From NCBI RefSeq assembly GCF_002896965.1, contig NZ_LYMM01000047.1, positions 1 through 45,771 on the forward strand: 45,771 nt of DNA, in the 5' to 3' direction. The translations under genes were made by a program, and so were the position numbers. Shown in pieces: positions 7,159-14,620 of this stretch; position 1 is the stretch's first letter, and each line of letters starts with the position of its first letter. The notes beneath the pieces were generated by a model. It worked only from the letters and a program-made list of their open reading frames with translations. It searched no databases and had not been told where the DNA came from. The stretch is from Novosphingobium guangzhouense (GTDB lineage: Bacteria; Pseudomonadota; Alphaproteobacteria; Sphingomonadales; Sphingomonadaceae).

Positions 7159-8493
7159 TCAGTTCCGCGAATTCAGGGAAATGTGAGCGGGCTTCGGCGA
7201 AGACGCGACGGGCGCGTCCTCACCACCGAAGCCGATCGACTGCGGCGCGGGGATCCCGGCGCCGTTCAGCGAGCGAAGATCGGAAGGCGCCTTGACGGAA
7301 CCGTCGCGAACCTGACCCGGCATCTGTTCGCACAGGGCACGGACCCAGGCCAGTTCGCGCTGGACCGCTTCGGTGGGGTTGGCGCTTTCGGCCACCGCGC
7401 TGTCGCGGCCTGCCTTGTCGTAGGACAGCATCTGCACGTTGCGGATGCCCGCCTTGCCCATGCCGCCGCGCGAATCGAGCGCCATCATCTCGCTCATGCA
7501 CATCTTGCCCGGCTGGACGCACATGTTGACGACGGCGTCATAAAGCTTGGGATCGACATTGGCGAAGCGGATCGAGGGAACCTTCTGCGTCGGCTTTTCA
7601 AGTTCGAGATAAGCCGCGCGGTCGAGCATGCCGCCCATCTGCTTGGCGGGAACGCCTTCGAATTCCGAGGCGGCGATGATGTCGCCGGCGGGCTGCGGCT
7701 TGGTGCCGGTTGCCTTCACGTCGCCGATCCACTTGGCGAAGTCCGCGTCAGAAACCGAACGCATCTTGAAGCGCATGTGCGTGAAGCCCGCGCCTGAATA
7801 GTTGGCCGAGAAGCCGATCGATTCGACGTTCGAGTTCATCACCGCGTGCAGGCGCGTTTCCATGCCCGGCATCGCGTAGATCTGACCTGCCATCGCCGGA
7901 ACGTAGAACGAGTTCATCACGTTCGCGGAAGTGATCTTGAAGTTCAGCGGGCGGCCGCTCGGCACAACCAGTTCGTTGACCGTGGCGACACCCTGTTCGG
8001 GGTAGATGAACAGCCACTTCCAGTCGAGCGCGACGACTTCGACTTCCAGCGGCCTGGCGTCCTTGGCCACTTGCGTCTGCGCGTCGATGCGGCCGATGGT
8101 GCGATAAGGATCAAGAAGGTGCGTGCTGGTCCAGGTCACGGCGCCAAGGCAGATGATGATGAGCAGCGGCGCGGCCCAGATCATCAGTTCCAGCTGGGTC
8201 GAGTGATCCCAGTCCGGCTCGTACTTGGCGTCCTGGTTGTTCGCGCGGTAACGCCATGCGAAGATCACCACGGCCAGCATGACCGGCACGACGATCAGCA
8301 GCATGAGCAGCGTGGCAACGACCACAAGGTCGCCCTGCTGCTGGGCAACATCGCCCGACGGCTTCAGCACGACGGTGTTGCACGCCGACAGCGCGGCGGT
8401 CAGCCCGAGGGCGACCCCGATACGCATGACGCGGTTTCGAAACGGGCCGAAACGACGGCCGGGCGGGTTCAGGCGTGACTCGGGCGGTTGCAT
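7159..8493 (-). CDS. cyoA: Cytochrome o-type ubiquinol oxidase subunit II (lipoprotein)
   Basis: Subunit II of about 444 residues. A lipoprotein signal ends at LTAALSAC, followed by two membrane helices (around VVATLLMLLIVVPVMLAVV and LMIWAAPLLIIICLG) and a periplasmic cupredoxin domain with VEVVALDWKWLFIYP and FYVPAMAGQIYAMPGM. The CuA ligands of cytochrome c oxidases are absent, as expected for a quinol oxidase. The C-terminal tail is long, rich in Pro/Ala and unlike E. coli CyoA. I chose ATG 8493 because AGGCGA lies seven bases upstream; ATG 8427 would also leave a complete signal peptide. First gene of the operon, five bases before cyoB, with regulatory sites in the 217 bases upstream. 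Confidence 0.93.
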   Translation of the reverse strand: MQPPESRLNPPGRRFGPFRNRVMRIGVALGLTAALSACNTVVLKPSGDVAQQQGDLVVVATLLMLLIVVPVMLAVVIFAWRYRANNQDAKYEPDWDHSTQLELMIWAAPLLIIICLGAVTWTSTHLLDPYRTIGRIDAQTQVAKDARPLEVEVVALDWKWLFIYPEQGVATVNELVVPSGRPLNFKITSANVMNSFYVPAMAGQIYAMPGMETRLHAVMNSNVESIGFSANYSGAGFTHMRFKMRSVSDADFAKWIGDVKATGTKPQPAGDIIAASEFEGVPAKQMGGMLDRAAYLELEKPTQKVPSIRFANVDPKLYDAVVNMCVQPGKMCMSEMMALDSRGGMGKAGIRNVQMLSYDKAGRDSAVAESANPTEAVQRELAWVRALCEQMPGQVRDGSVKAPSDLRSLNGAGIPAPQSIGFGGEDAPVASSPKPAHISLNSRN

Positions 8494-8531
8494 GGCGCGT
8501 CGCCTAAGCTCGTGCTGCGGATGCGAACATA

Positions 8532-8544
8532 GGACATTTTGTCC
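8532..8544. promoter_or_regulatory. Palindrome upstream of cyoA
   Basis: GGACA-TTT-TGTCC is a perfect 5-bp dyad with a 3-base centre, and flanking AT/AT pairs extend the symmetry. It lies 39-51 bases upstream of the chosen cyoA start and in the shared region with the divergent transporter gene. The spacing fits an operator, but I do not recognise the regulator. Confidence 0.45.
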
Positions 8545-8551
8545 AATCCCC

Positions 8552-8565
8552 TTGCGCCCGATCAA
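8552..8565. promoter_or_regulatory. FNR-box-like site upstream of cyoA
   Basis: TTGCGCCCGATCAA matches the FNR consensus TTGAT-N4-ATCAA at eight of ten positions: the right half is perfect and the left half keeps TTG. It is 59-72 bases upstream of the cyoA start and about 145 bases from the divergent transporter gene. With fnrL in the same cluster, direct FnrL control of cyo is plausible. One half-site is degenerate, so chance occurrence cannot be excluded. Confidence 0.45.
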
Positions 8566-8710
8566 TGACAATAGGGCACTCGATTGTGAAGCCGCGCGCC
8601 CGTCGCGCCGGCGCGATTCGCGGGCCTGTGAGACTCAATTCGGCGAGACTCTTCGCCAGAGACTCCCACGGGCCGGCGTGTTATACCAGACGAAGGCCGC
8701 GATACGCCAG

Positions 8711-10024
8711 ATGAGCACAACCATGACCCCGACCCGCGAGGAACTCGGCCTGCCGACGTTCAAGCCGCACCACGCGATTTCGCCCGGCGAGATCGCGATC
8801 GGCGTGATCATCGGCCGCACTTCGGAATTCTTCGACTTCTTCGTCTATGCCATCGCTTCGGTGCTGGTGTTCCCGAAGTTGTTCTTCCCCTTCGTCGATC
8901 CGCTGACCGGCACGCTCTACAGCTTCGCGATCTTCGCGCTGGCGTTCATCGCCCGTCCGTTCGGTTCGCTGTTCTTCATGGCGCTCGACCGCGCCTACGG
9001 CCGCGGCGTCAAGCTGACGATCGCGCTGTTCGGCCTTGGCGGCTCGACCGCGGCCATCGCGTTCCTGCCGACCTATGAAACCATGGGCAACACCGCGATC
9101 TGGCTGCTGGCGATCTTCCGCATCGCGCAGGGCTTCGCGCTGGGCGGCACCTGGGACGGGCTTGCCTCGCTCCTCGCGCTCAACGCACCGGAAAACCGCC
9201 GCGGCTGGTGGGCGATGGTCCCGCAGCTGGGTGCGCCGTTCGGCCTTATCGTCGCCAGCGCGCTGTTCGCCTACATGATCGCCGTGCTGCCCGCCGCCGA
9301 CTTCCTTGAGTGGGGCTGGCGCTATCCGTTCTTCGTGGCCCTGGCGATCAACGTCGTTGCGCTTTTCGCGCGCCTGCGCATCGTCGTCACCGAAGAATTC
9401 CAGACCCTCTTCGAAAGCCGCGACCTGCAGCCCGTCAGCGTGATGGGCACCGTAAGCAAGGAAGGCCGCACCGTCCTGATCGGCGCATTCGCACCGCTTG
9501 CCAGCTTCGCGATGTTCCACATGGTCACCGTGTTCCCGCTCTCGTGGGTGTTCCTGTTCACCCGTGAAGCGCCCACCCGCTTCCTGCTGATCGAAGTGCT
9601 GGCCGCAGTCTTCGGTCTTGTCGCCGTGCTCTTCTCGGGCCGTCTGGCCGACCGTTACGGCCGCCGCACCCTGCTCGGCACCTGCGCCGTGGGCATCGCG
9701 GTGTTCAGCGGGTTCGCACCGCAGCTGCTCGATGCCGGCACCGCCGGTGAGCTGACCTTCATGATCGGCGGCTTCATCCTGCTGGGCCTGTCGTTCGGCC
9801 AGTCGTCGGGCGTCGTGGCCTCGGCCTTCGCGACTGACCACCGCTACACCGGCTCGGCGCTCACCAGTGACCTTGCCTGGCTGTTCGGCGCCGGTTTCGC
9901 CCCGCTGGCGGCACTGCTGCTCTCCACCCACTTCGGCCTGATCGCTTCGGGCGGCTACCTGCTCTCGGGCGCACTGGCCACCCTGCTGGCCCTGTGGCTG
10001 AACAAGGAACTCGCCAGCCGCTGA
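8711..10024 (+). CDS. MHS-type major facilitator transporter
   Basis: About 437 residues with 12 hydrophobic helices. The N-terminal signature GRTSEFFDFFVYAIA and the mid-protein ADRYGRRTLLG loop place it in the metabolite:H+ symporter (MHS) branch of the MFS, whose members carry organic acids, betaines or proline. The first cytoplasmic loop, normally DRxGRK-like, is the variant LDRAYGRGVK. The frame is open further upstream, but homology begins at about residue 25 of this reading; ATG 8711 or ATG 8723 are both possible and neither has a strong ribosome binding site. It is divergent from cyoA and ends before a strong terminator. A second MHS paralogue is at 20600. The substrate cannot be told from the sequence. 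Confidence 0.88.
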   Translation: MSTTMTPTREELGLPTFKPHHAISPGEIAIGVIIGRTSEFFDFFVYAIASVLVFPKLFFPFVDPLTGTLYSFAIFALAFIARPFGSLFFMALDRAYGRGVKLTIALFGLGGSTAAIAFLPTYETMGNTAIWLLAIFRIAQGFALGGTWDGLASLLALNAPENRRGWWAMVPQLGAPFGLIVASALFAYMIAVLPAADFLEWGWRYPFFVALAINVVALFARLRIVVTEEFQTLFESRDLQPVSVMGTVSKEGRTVLIGAFAPLASFAMFHMVTVFPLSWVFLFTREAPTRFLLIEVLAAVFGLVAVLFSGRLADRYGRRTLLGTCAVGIAVFSGFAPQLLDAGTAGELTFMIGGFILLGLSFGQSSGVVASAFATDHRYTGSALTSDLAWLFGAGFAPLAALLLSTHFGLIASGGYLLSGALATLLALWLNKELASR

Positions 10025-10041
10025 TCCGGCAGGCCCCGCGA

Positions 10042-10084
10042 GACGCAAAAAAGGCCGCTCCCCACATCGGGGAGCGGCCTTTTT
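10042..10084. terminator. Bidirectional intrinsic terminator
   Basis: GGCCGCTCCCC (10053-10063) pairs with GGGGAGCGGCC (10069-10079) over 11 bp around the 5-base loop ACATC. The stem is flanked by an A-run on the left and a T-run on the right, which also pair, so it can end transcription from both the MHS transporter (+) and the aldehyde dehydrogenase (-). It lies between their convergent stops. Confidence 0.92.
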
Positions 10085-10123
10085 CTTTGCGTCTTCGGGC
10101 TGGGCCTTATGCCAGCGCGAACC

Positions 10124-11530
10124 TTATCCCAGCGCCGCGTTGACGATGCGGGGCTGCGTGAAATCCTCCATCCCCTCGATCCCCTGCTGGCGGCCGATGC
10201 CCGATTGCTTGGCGCCGCCGAACGGCACGTCGAAGGGCAGTTCCAGGTGCTTGTTCACCCAGACGGTGCCGCTCTCGATCCGGGATGCAACCGCCATCCC
10301 GCGTTCGACGTCCGATGTCCACACCGTCCCGCCAAGCCCGAAATCGCTGTCGTTGGCGCGGGCGATGGCGTCTTCAAGATCGTCGTAGCCGAGCACCGGC
10401 AGGACCGGGCCGAACTGCTCTTCGCGCACCAGCCGCGCATCGTCGGGCAGGTCGCGCACGATGGTCGGCGCGATGAAATAGCCTTCGCCCGGCAGCGCAT
10501 CGCCACCGGCAACGATGGTGCCATTCTCGCGCGCGTCCGCGATGAACCCCAGCACCTTCTCGAATTGCGCGCGGTTCTGGATCGGGCCGATCGTGGTGCC
10601 CTGCTCAAGCCCGTCCCCGACGACAGCCTCGCCCGCCAGCCGCGCAAGTTCGGCGCACAGCGCATCGACCATGCCCCGCGGCGCGTAGACCCGCTTGACG
10701 GCAAGGCAGATCTGTCCGGCGTTCGTCGTCGCACCCCGGAAGATACGCGGCGCAACTTTGGCCACATCCGCATCGTCCAGCACGATCGCGGCATCGTTGC
10801 CGCCCAGTTCCAGCGTGAAGCGCTTTAACGTATCGGCCGCGCTGCCCAGCACTTTCTTGCCGGTCGGCGTCGATCCGGTGAAGCTGACATGGGCAACGTC
10901 CGGATGGCGACTCAGCAGCGCGCCAAGGTCGTTCTGGTCCACCAGCGTCTGGAACACGCCGGCGGGCAGGATATCCGCCGCAATCTCGCCCAGCAGCAGC
11001 GTGGTCAGCGGCGTGGTGGGCGCGGGCTTGGCGATCACCGTGTTGCCGGTGATCAGCGCCGGGGCCAGCTTCACCATCAGCAGCAGCAGGGGATAGTTCC
11101 ATGGCGTGATCGCGGCCACGACGCCAAGCGGATAGCGCTGCTCGACGATCCGCTCTGCCGCCGTCTCGCGCAATACGCGCGGTTCCAGTTCAAGCTGGGC
11201 GTAATAGGTAAGCGCGGCAATAGTCGCCATCACTTCACCGCGAGCTTCGGCCAAGGGCTTGCCCTGCTCCTGCGTCAGCAACCGGGCGAAATCGTCGATC
11301 CGCTCCTCGATCGCTCCTGCCAGCGCGTCCAGCAGCGTACTCCGCCGGCCGTAGCCAAGCGCCGCCCATCCGGGAAACGCCTGTCTTGCCGCCGCGACCG
11401 CCTGCTCCGCCTGAGCCTCATCGGCGCGCGGAGCCTGCATCAGAACCTGCCCCGTCGCCGGGTTCACCACGTCGATCGAAGAGGCTCCGGGCACCAGCGC
11501 ACCATCGATGAGAAGCCGGTAGGGCATCAC
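10124..11530 (-). CDS. NAD(P)-dependent aldehyde dehydrogenase
   Basis: A 468-residue ALDH-superfamily enzyme of normal length. Catalytic residues are visible: Asn145 (TPWNYPL), Glu241 (LELGGND) and nucleophile Cys275 (NAGQICLAVKR). The nucleotide-binding loop is FTGSTPTGKK and the C-terminal motif is PFGGAKQSGIGRQQG. It would oxidise an aldehyde to its acid, but no substrate can be assigned; the family includes many broad-specificity enzymes. The start reads GTG-ATG (11530/11527) with AGGAAGG 7-10 bases upstream, a good ribosome binding site for either codon. It is divergent from the SnoaL-like gene across 214 bases in which I see no clear operator. Confidence 0.92.
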   Translation of the reverse strand: MMPYRLLIDGALVPGASSIDVVNPATGQVLMQAPRADEAQAEQAVAAARQAFPGWAALGYGRRSTLLDALAGAIEERIDDFARLLTQEQGKPLAEARGEVMATIAALTYYAQLELEPRVLRETAAERIVEQRYPLGVVAAITPWNYPLLLLMVKLAPALITGNTVIAKPAPTTPLTTLLLGEIAADILPAGVFQTLVDQNDLGALLSRHPDVAHVSFTGSTPTGKKVLGSAADTLKRFTLELGGNDAAIVLDDADVAKVAPRIFRGATTNAGQICLAVKRVYAPRGMVDALCAELARLAGEAVVGDGLEQGTTIGPIQNRAQFEKVLGFIADARENGTIVAGGDALPGEGYFIAPTIVRDLPDDARLVREEQFGPVLPVLGYDDLEDAIARANDSDFGLGGTVWTSDVERGMAVASRIESGTVWVNKHLELPFDVPFGGAKQSGIGRQQGIEGMEDFTQPRIVNAALG

Positions 11531-11744
11531 GCAAATCCTTCCTGATCATCAGACTGCGGCGCGGCCCGAAACGGCTACGCCACGACAGGCCGCGTATATG
11601 GAGGCTGCGCCAGGATGCGGCAACGCCCCGGCGCGTCCTGCCGTTCGCGGCGCACACTGCCCAAAAGTGCAGGTGATCGAGACGGCCCGGCATGAAACTG
11701 ACGTGCTGGCCAATGCCGCACGGCCGGGTAGGAGAGGAAATGAC

Positions 11745-12149
11745 ATGAACTCAGAAGAGATGATCGATTTCGTCGACCGGCTCTACGCAGCCACAGGGGT
11801 GGGAGACTGGGAAACCGCCTCGCAGATGCTGACCGACGACTTTGTCGCATACGAAGCGAATGGCCTGCCGATGGCCGGAGAATATCGCGGCAAGAACGGT
11901 CTGCGCGAACTCTATGCGCGGGTCATGGGTCTGTGCGATGTCGTGGCGCTGGACCGTATCGAGACCACAGTGGGCAAGAATCACGCCGTCACGATCCTTT
12001 CGCTGCGCTTCGCCGACCCGTCACTGGCACCCGCCGAGATCTGCGAGATGTTCCGCTTCCGCGACGGCAAGTGCTGCGAGATCAAGCCATACTACTACGA
12101 TCCCGCGTCGTTCGTCGCGGCTGCACAGGCAAAAGCCGCAGCGGCCTGA
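11745..12149 (+). CDS. SnoaL-like / NTF2-fold protein
   Basis: A 134-residue protein with the alpha-plus-beta cone fold pattern of SnoaL-like proteins: an N-terminal helix (FVDRLYAATGVGDWETASQML), then DDFVAYEANGLPMAGEYRGKNGLRELYARVM and a C-terminal strand pair FRFRDGKCCEIKPYYYDP. The family includes polyketide cyclases, isomerases and many proteins of unknown role, so function stays open. ATG 11745 has GGAGAGG seven bases upstream, a strong site that decides the start against longer frames. The C-terminus ends in an Ala-rich tail. It is divergent from the aldehyde dehydrogenase and 82 bases before the GPH-type transporter. Confidence 0.8.
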   Translation: MNSEEMIDFVDRLYAATGVGDWETASQMLTDDFVAYEANGLPMAGEYRGKNGLRELYARVMGLCDVVALDRIETTVGKNHAVTILSLRFADPSLAPAEICEMFRFRDGKCCEIKPYYYDPASFVAAAQAKAAAA

Positions 12150-12231
12150 GGGCAAGACCGCCCTGCATGTACGATCCCGGTCGTGCGAGCGTCGCATTAG
12201 TGAAATGAACCGCCGCTAGGCGCTGCTGTCG

Positions 12232-13764
12232 ATGACCGCTTGCCGCCCGGAGATTCGCCGCACCGGCGGCACCGGCCCTGCCCCGTTCGCCCCGCTGGTG
12301 CGCGAAGCACGGCTGTTCGCCTATTCATCGGGCAACTTCGGCAAGGCCATCGTCTTTGCCGGAGCGGACATGACCATTCTGTTCCTGCTGACGGACCTTC
12401 TGGGCCTGACCGCCATCGCAGCCGGATCACTGATGATGGTGGCGCTGGCCGGAGACCTCGTCTTCGATCTGGTGGCCGCCGCGCTGGTGATCCGTCTGAG
12501 GCGCAAGGGACGCGGCTACCGCTGGCTGGTAGCGACAGGGACGGTGCCATGCGGAATGGCCTTCGCGCTGCTTTACGCAATGCCCGCCTGCGGAATGCGC
12601 GAGGGATGGCTGCTGGCTGCAGCGATGCTGATCTTTCGCGGCGCTTATGCCGTGATCGACGTGCCGCACAACGCGCTTATGGCGCAAATGACCACCGACA
12701 GCCGCGCGCGCGGGCGGGTTTCCGGCTATCGGCTGCTGTTCAGCACGGCGAGTTCGCTGTGCGTCGCCCTCGTGCTGACGCCGCTGGTGCAGCATGCGGC
12801 ACGCAGCCGTGCCTTCGACGCGCTGGCCCTGACCGGTCTGGTCGCGGGTGCCCTTTTTGCGCTGACCATGATTTTGTGCGTGCTGACTTCGGGAAGCGGA
12901 GCCCGTGACCGCATATCGACCGCCGCGGCCGCCGAGGACGGAATAGGCGTGCCCCTGCGTGATCCGCTGGTGATCGGCATGGGCCTGCTTGCGCTCGTCA
13001 CCGGCTTTGCAATGCCGACCTTCGGCCGGATGATTCTTTACATGGGAACTTACGTGGTGGACCGGCCCGACATGGTCGCGCCGCTGCTGCTGGCGGTCAC
13101 CTGCGGCCAGTTCGCGGGGGTATTGTTCTGGACCCCGCTGACCGCAAGGCTGGATCAGGCGCGGGTGCTGGCCATCGGCCATGGCGTCAGCGCGGTGGGT
13201 TTCGTGCTGTTTGCCTTGTTCCTCAGGCAACCTCAGGCCCTTTTGGCCTGTGCGGCAGTGATCGGTTTCGGCCTTGCATCGGTGTTCATGCTGCCTTGGG
13301 GACTGCTGGCCAATGCCGTGGACTTCGTGGCGCTGCGCCATGGCCGACGGCTGGAGACCGGCCTTTTCGCCTTCTACCTCGTCACGGTGAAGGCCAGCGG
13401 CGCGGCGGCGACGGCGCTGATTGGCTGGGCGCTGGGATGGCTGGGCTACATGCCGGGGGCAAGCCAGAGCACCACCGTGGAAACCGGCATGCTGGCGCTG
13501 GGACTAGGCCTGCCGTTGGTCGGAGCACTGTCTACCATCGTACTGCTGCAACGCTTCGATATCGGCCACGCGCGACACGCAAGAGTGCGCGCCGCGCTGG
13601 ACCGCAAGGCTCAGTCGGGCGCCGAGCCGGTTTCCGGGTTGAACCGGGGATTGGCGAAGTCGAGCGGCGAAGGTTCGACCTTGGCCGGCGGCGATGCGCT
13701 TTCCGTCCAGGCGCGGCAGAGCATGTCTCGCAGCATCGTCGCCCCGGCCGCCGTGCGTTCATAG
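12232..13764 (+). CDS. GPH/MelB-type sugar:cation symporter, 3' end overlapping the opposite gene
   Basis: A 510-residue protein with about 12 hydrophobic helices. The N-terminal YSSGNFGKAIVFAGADMTILFLLTD resembles the first helix of glycoside-pentoside-hexuronide:cation symporters, and IDVPHNALMAQMTTDSRARGRVSGYR matches their conserved loop. These carriers import glycosides or uronides with Na+ or H+. The helix bundle ends near residue 450. The last 50 or so residues are hydrophilic and are read from DNA antisense to the 3' end of the nuclease gene (154-base convergent overlap), suggesting loss of an earlier stop. The ribosome binding site is weak. The substrate is unknown; the neighbouring ROK regulator hints at a carbohydrate. 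Confidence 0.85.
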   Translation: MTACRPEIRRTGGTGPAPFAPLVREARLFAYSSGNFGKAIVFAGADMTILFLLTDLLGLTAIAAGSLMMVALAGDLVFDLVAAALVIRLRRKGRGYRWLVATGTVPCGMAFALLYAMPACGMREGWLLAAAMLIFRGAYAVIDVPHNALMAQMTTDSRARGRVSGYRLLFSTASSLCVALVLTPLVQHAARSRAFDALALTGLVAGALFALTMILCVLTSGSGARDRISTAAAAEDGIGVPLRDPLVIGMGLLALVTGFAMPTFGRMILYMGTYVVDRPDMVAPLLLAVTCGQFAGVLFWTPLTARLDQARVLAIGHGVSAVGFVLFALFLRQPQALLACAAVIGFGLASVFMLPWGLLANAVDFVALRHGRRLETGLFAFYLVTVKASGAAATALIGWALGWLGYMPGASQSTTVETGMLALGLGLPLVGALSTIVLLQRFDIGHARHARVRAALDRKAQSGAEPVSGLNRGLAKSSGEGSTLAGGDALSVQARQSMSRSIVAPAAVRS

Positions 13765-14594
13765 ATCATCTCACGCACGTCACGGTCAGCGAAGTTGGCG
13801 AAACCATCGCGCTTTTCCAGCGCAAACACTGCGCCGACCTTGTCACCCGATGCATCGAGATAGGCGAGCACGGCGTCAAACATGTCTCCGTTCCTGCGCC
13901 CCGGCTTGCCGATGCGCGGAGCGATATCGGCCACGGACAGCTTCATGCCGTCCACGAACCGGCTTTCGAAGCGGCCGTGGACGCTGCGTTCGGTAGTGTA
14001 GCCATGCGGATTGGGACCGCGCCAGCCGTCGCTGCTGACCGAATCGTGCATCGGATTGGCCCCGTCGCCGATGTAGTGGCCCAGCCGGATCACATCGAAC
14101 GCGCAGTTCTGCTCTGCTACCGAGGCATCCGCGCCTGCCGCATTCGCCGCACGGATGCGCCGCATGCACACGACGATGCGATCGTAAGCCTCGATGGCGG
14201 CATAAGGCAGCGTCCCGGTCCATCGCACGTTGGTGCGCGCAGCCGTTTCCGGATCGCTGTCCTTGATCTTTTCATGCTGCTTGTAGAGCGCGATCACGAA
14301 TTCGTAGCGTGAACGCGGAATGGGCTTGAGGAACGTGAACTGTTCGCGGAACCAACCGTGATTGGGGTCTTCCTCGATCTTGGAGAAGTTCTCCGAATCG
14401 CCGCGCCATGAATCGGGCAGCAGCGATGATGCGCCGATATAGTCCTCGTACTTGCGCAGGAACACCGGGCCGTCATCGGGAATGGCCTCGATCGCGGCGC
14501 GGTCGATCACGGTATGGGCGGTGCCGCCCCATGCCATCGCGATCGTGGGGCTGAGGCTTAGCACGGCGCTGGCCGCAAGCAGGATGATACGCAT
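13611..14594 (-). CDS. Secreted S1/P1-nuclease / phospholipase C-type zinc hydrolase
   Basis: A 327-residue secreted protein of the trinuclear-zinc S1/P1 nuclease and phospholipase C superfamily. The signal peptide ends at AMA, leaving Trp22 as the mature N-terminus, as the family requires for zinc binding. Further candidate ligands are His27, Asp61, His79, His173, Asp177 and His183 (GHYIGDGANPMHDS), then His206 and Glu210. Trp-to-His spacing is P1-like, but Glu210 replaces the Asp of fungal nucleases, as in bacterial phospholipase C. It would cleave single-stranded nucleic acid or other phosphodiesters in the periplasm or outside. It is the last gene after the TonB receptor and DUF218 gene, 26 bases downstream of the latter. 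Confidence 0.85.
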   Translation of the reverse strand: MRIILLAASAVLSLSPTIAMAWGGTAHTVIDRAAIEAIPDDGPVFLRKYEDYIGASSLLPDSWRGDSENFSKIEEDPNHGWFREQFTFLKPIPRSRYEFVIALYKQHEKIKDSDPETAARTNVRWTGTLPYAAIEAYDRIVVCMRRIRAANAAGADASVAEQNCAFDVIRLGHYIGDGANPMHDSVSSDGWRGPNPHGYTTERSVHGRFESRFVDGMKLSVADIAPRIGKPGRRNGDMFDAVLAYLDASGDKVGAVFALEKRDGFANFADRDVREMIYERTAAGATMLRDMLCRAWTESASPPAKVEPSPLDFANPRFNPETGSAPD

Positions 14595-14620
14595 GGGAGG
14601 CTCCGGTTCAGGAAGGCAGT

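Noticed and set aside
8279..8710. Extended N-terminus of the first MHS transporter
   Set aside because: The upstream part is antisense to the cyoA 5' end and its promoter, is Arg/Ser-rich and has no homology; the transporter starts at 8711 or 8723.
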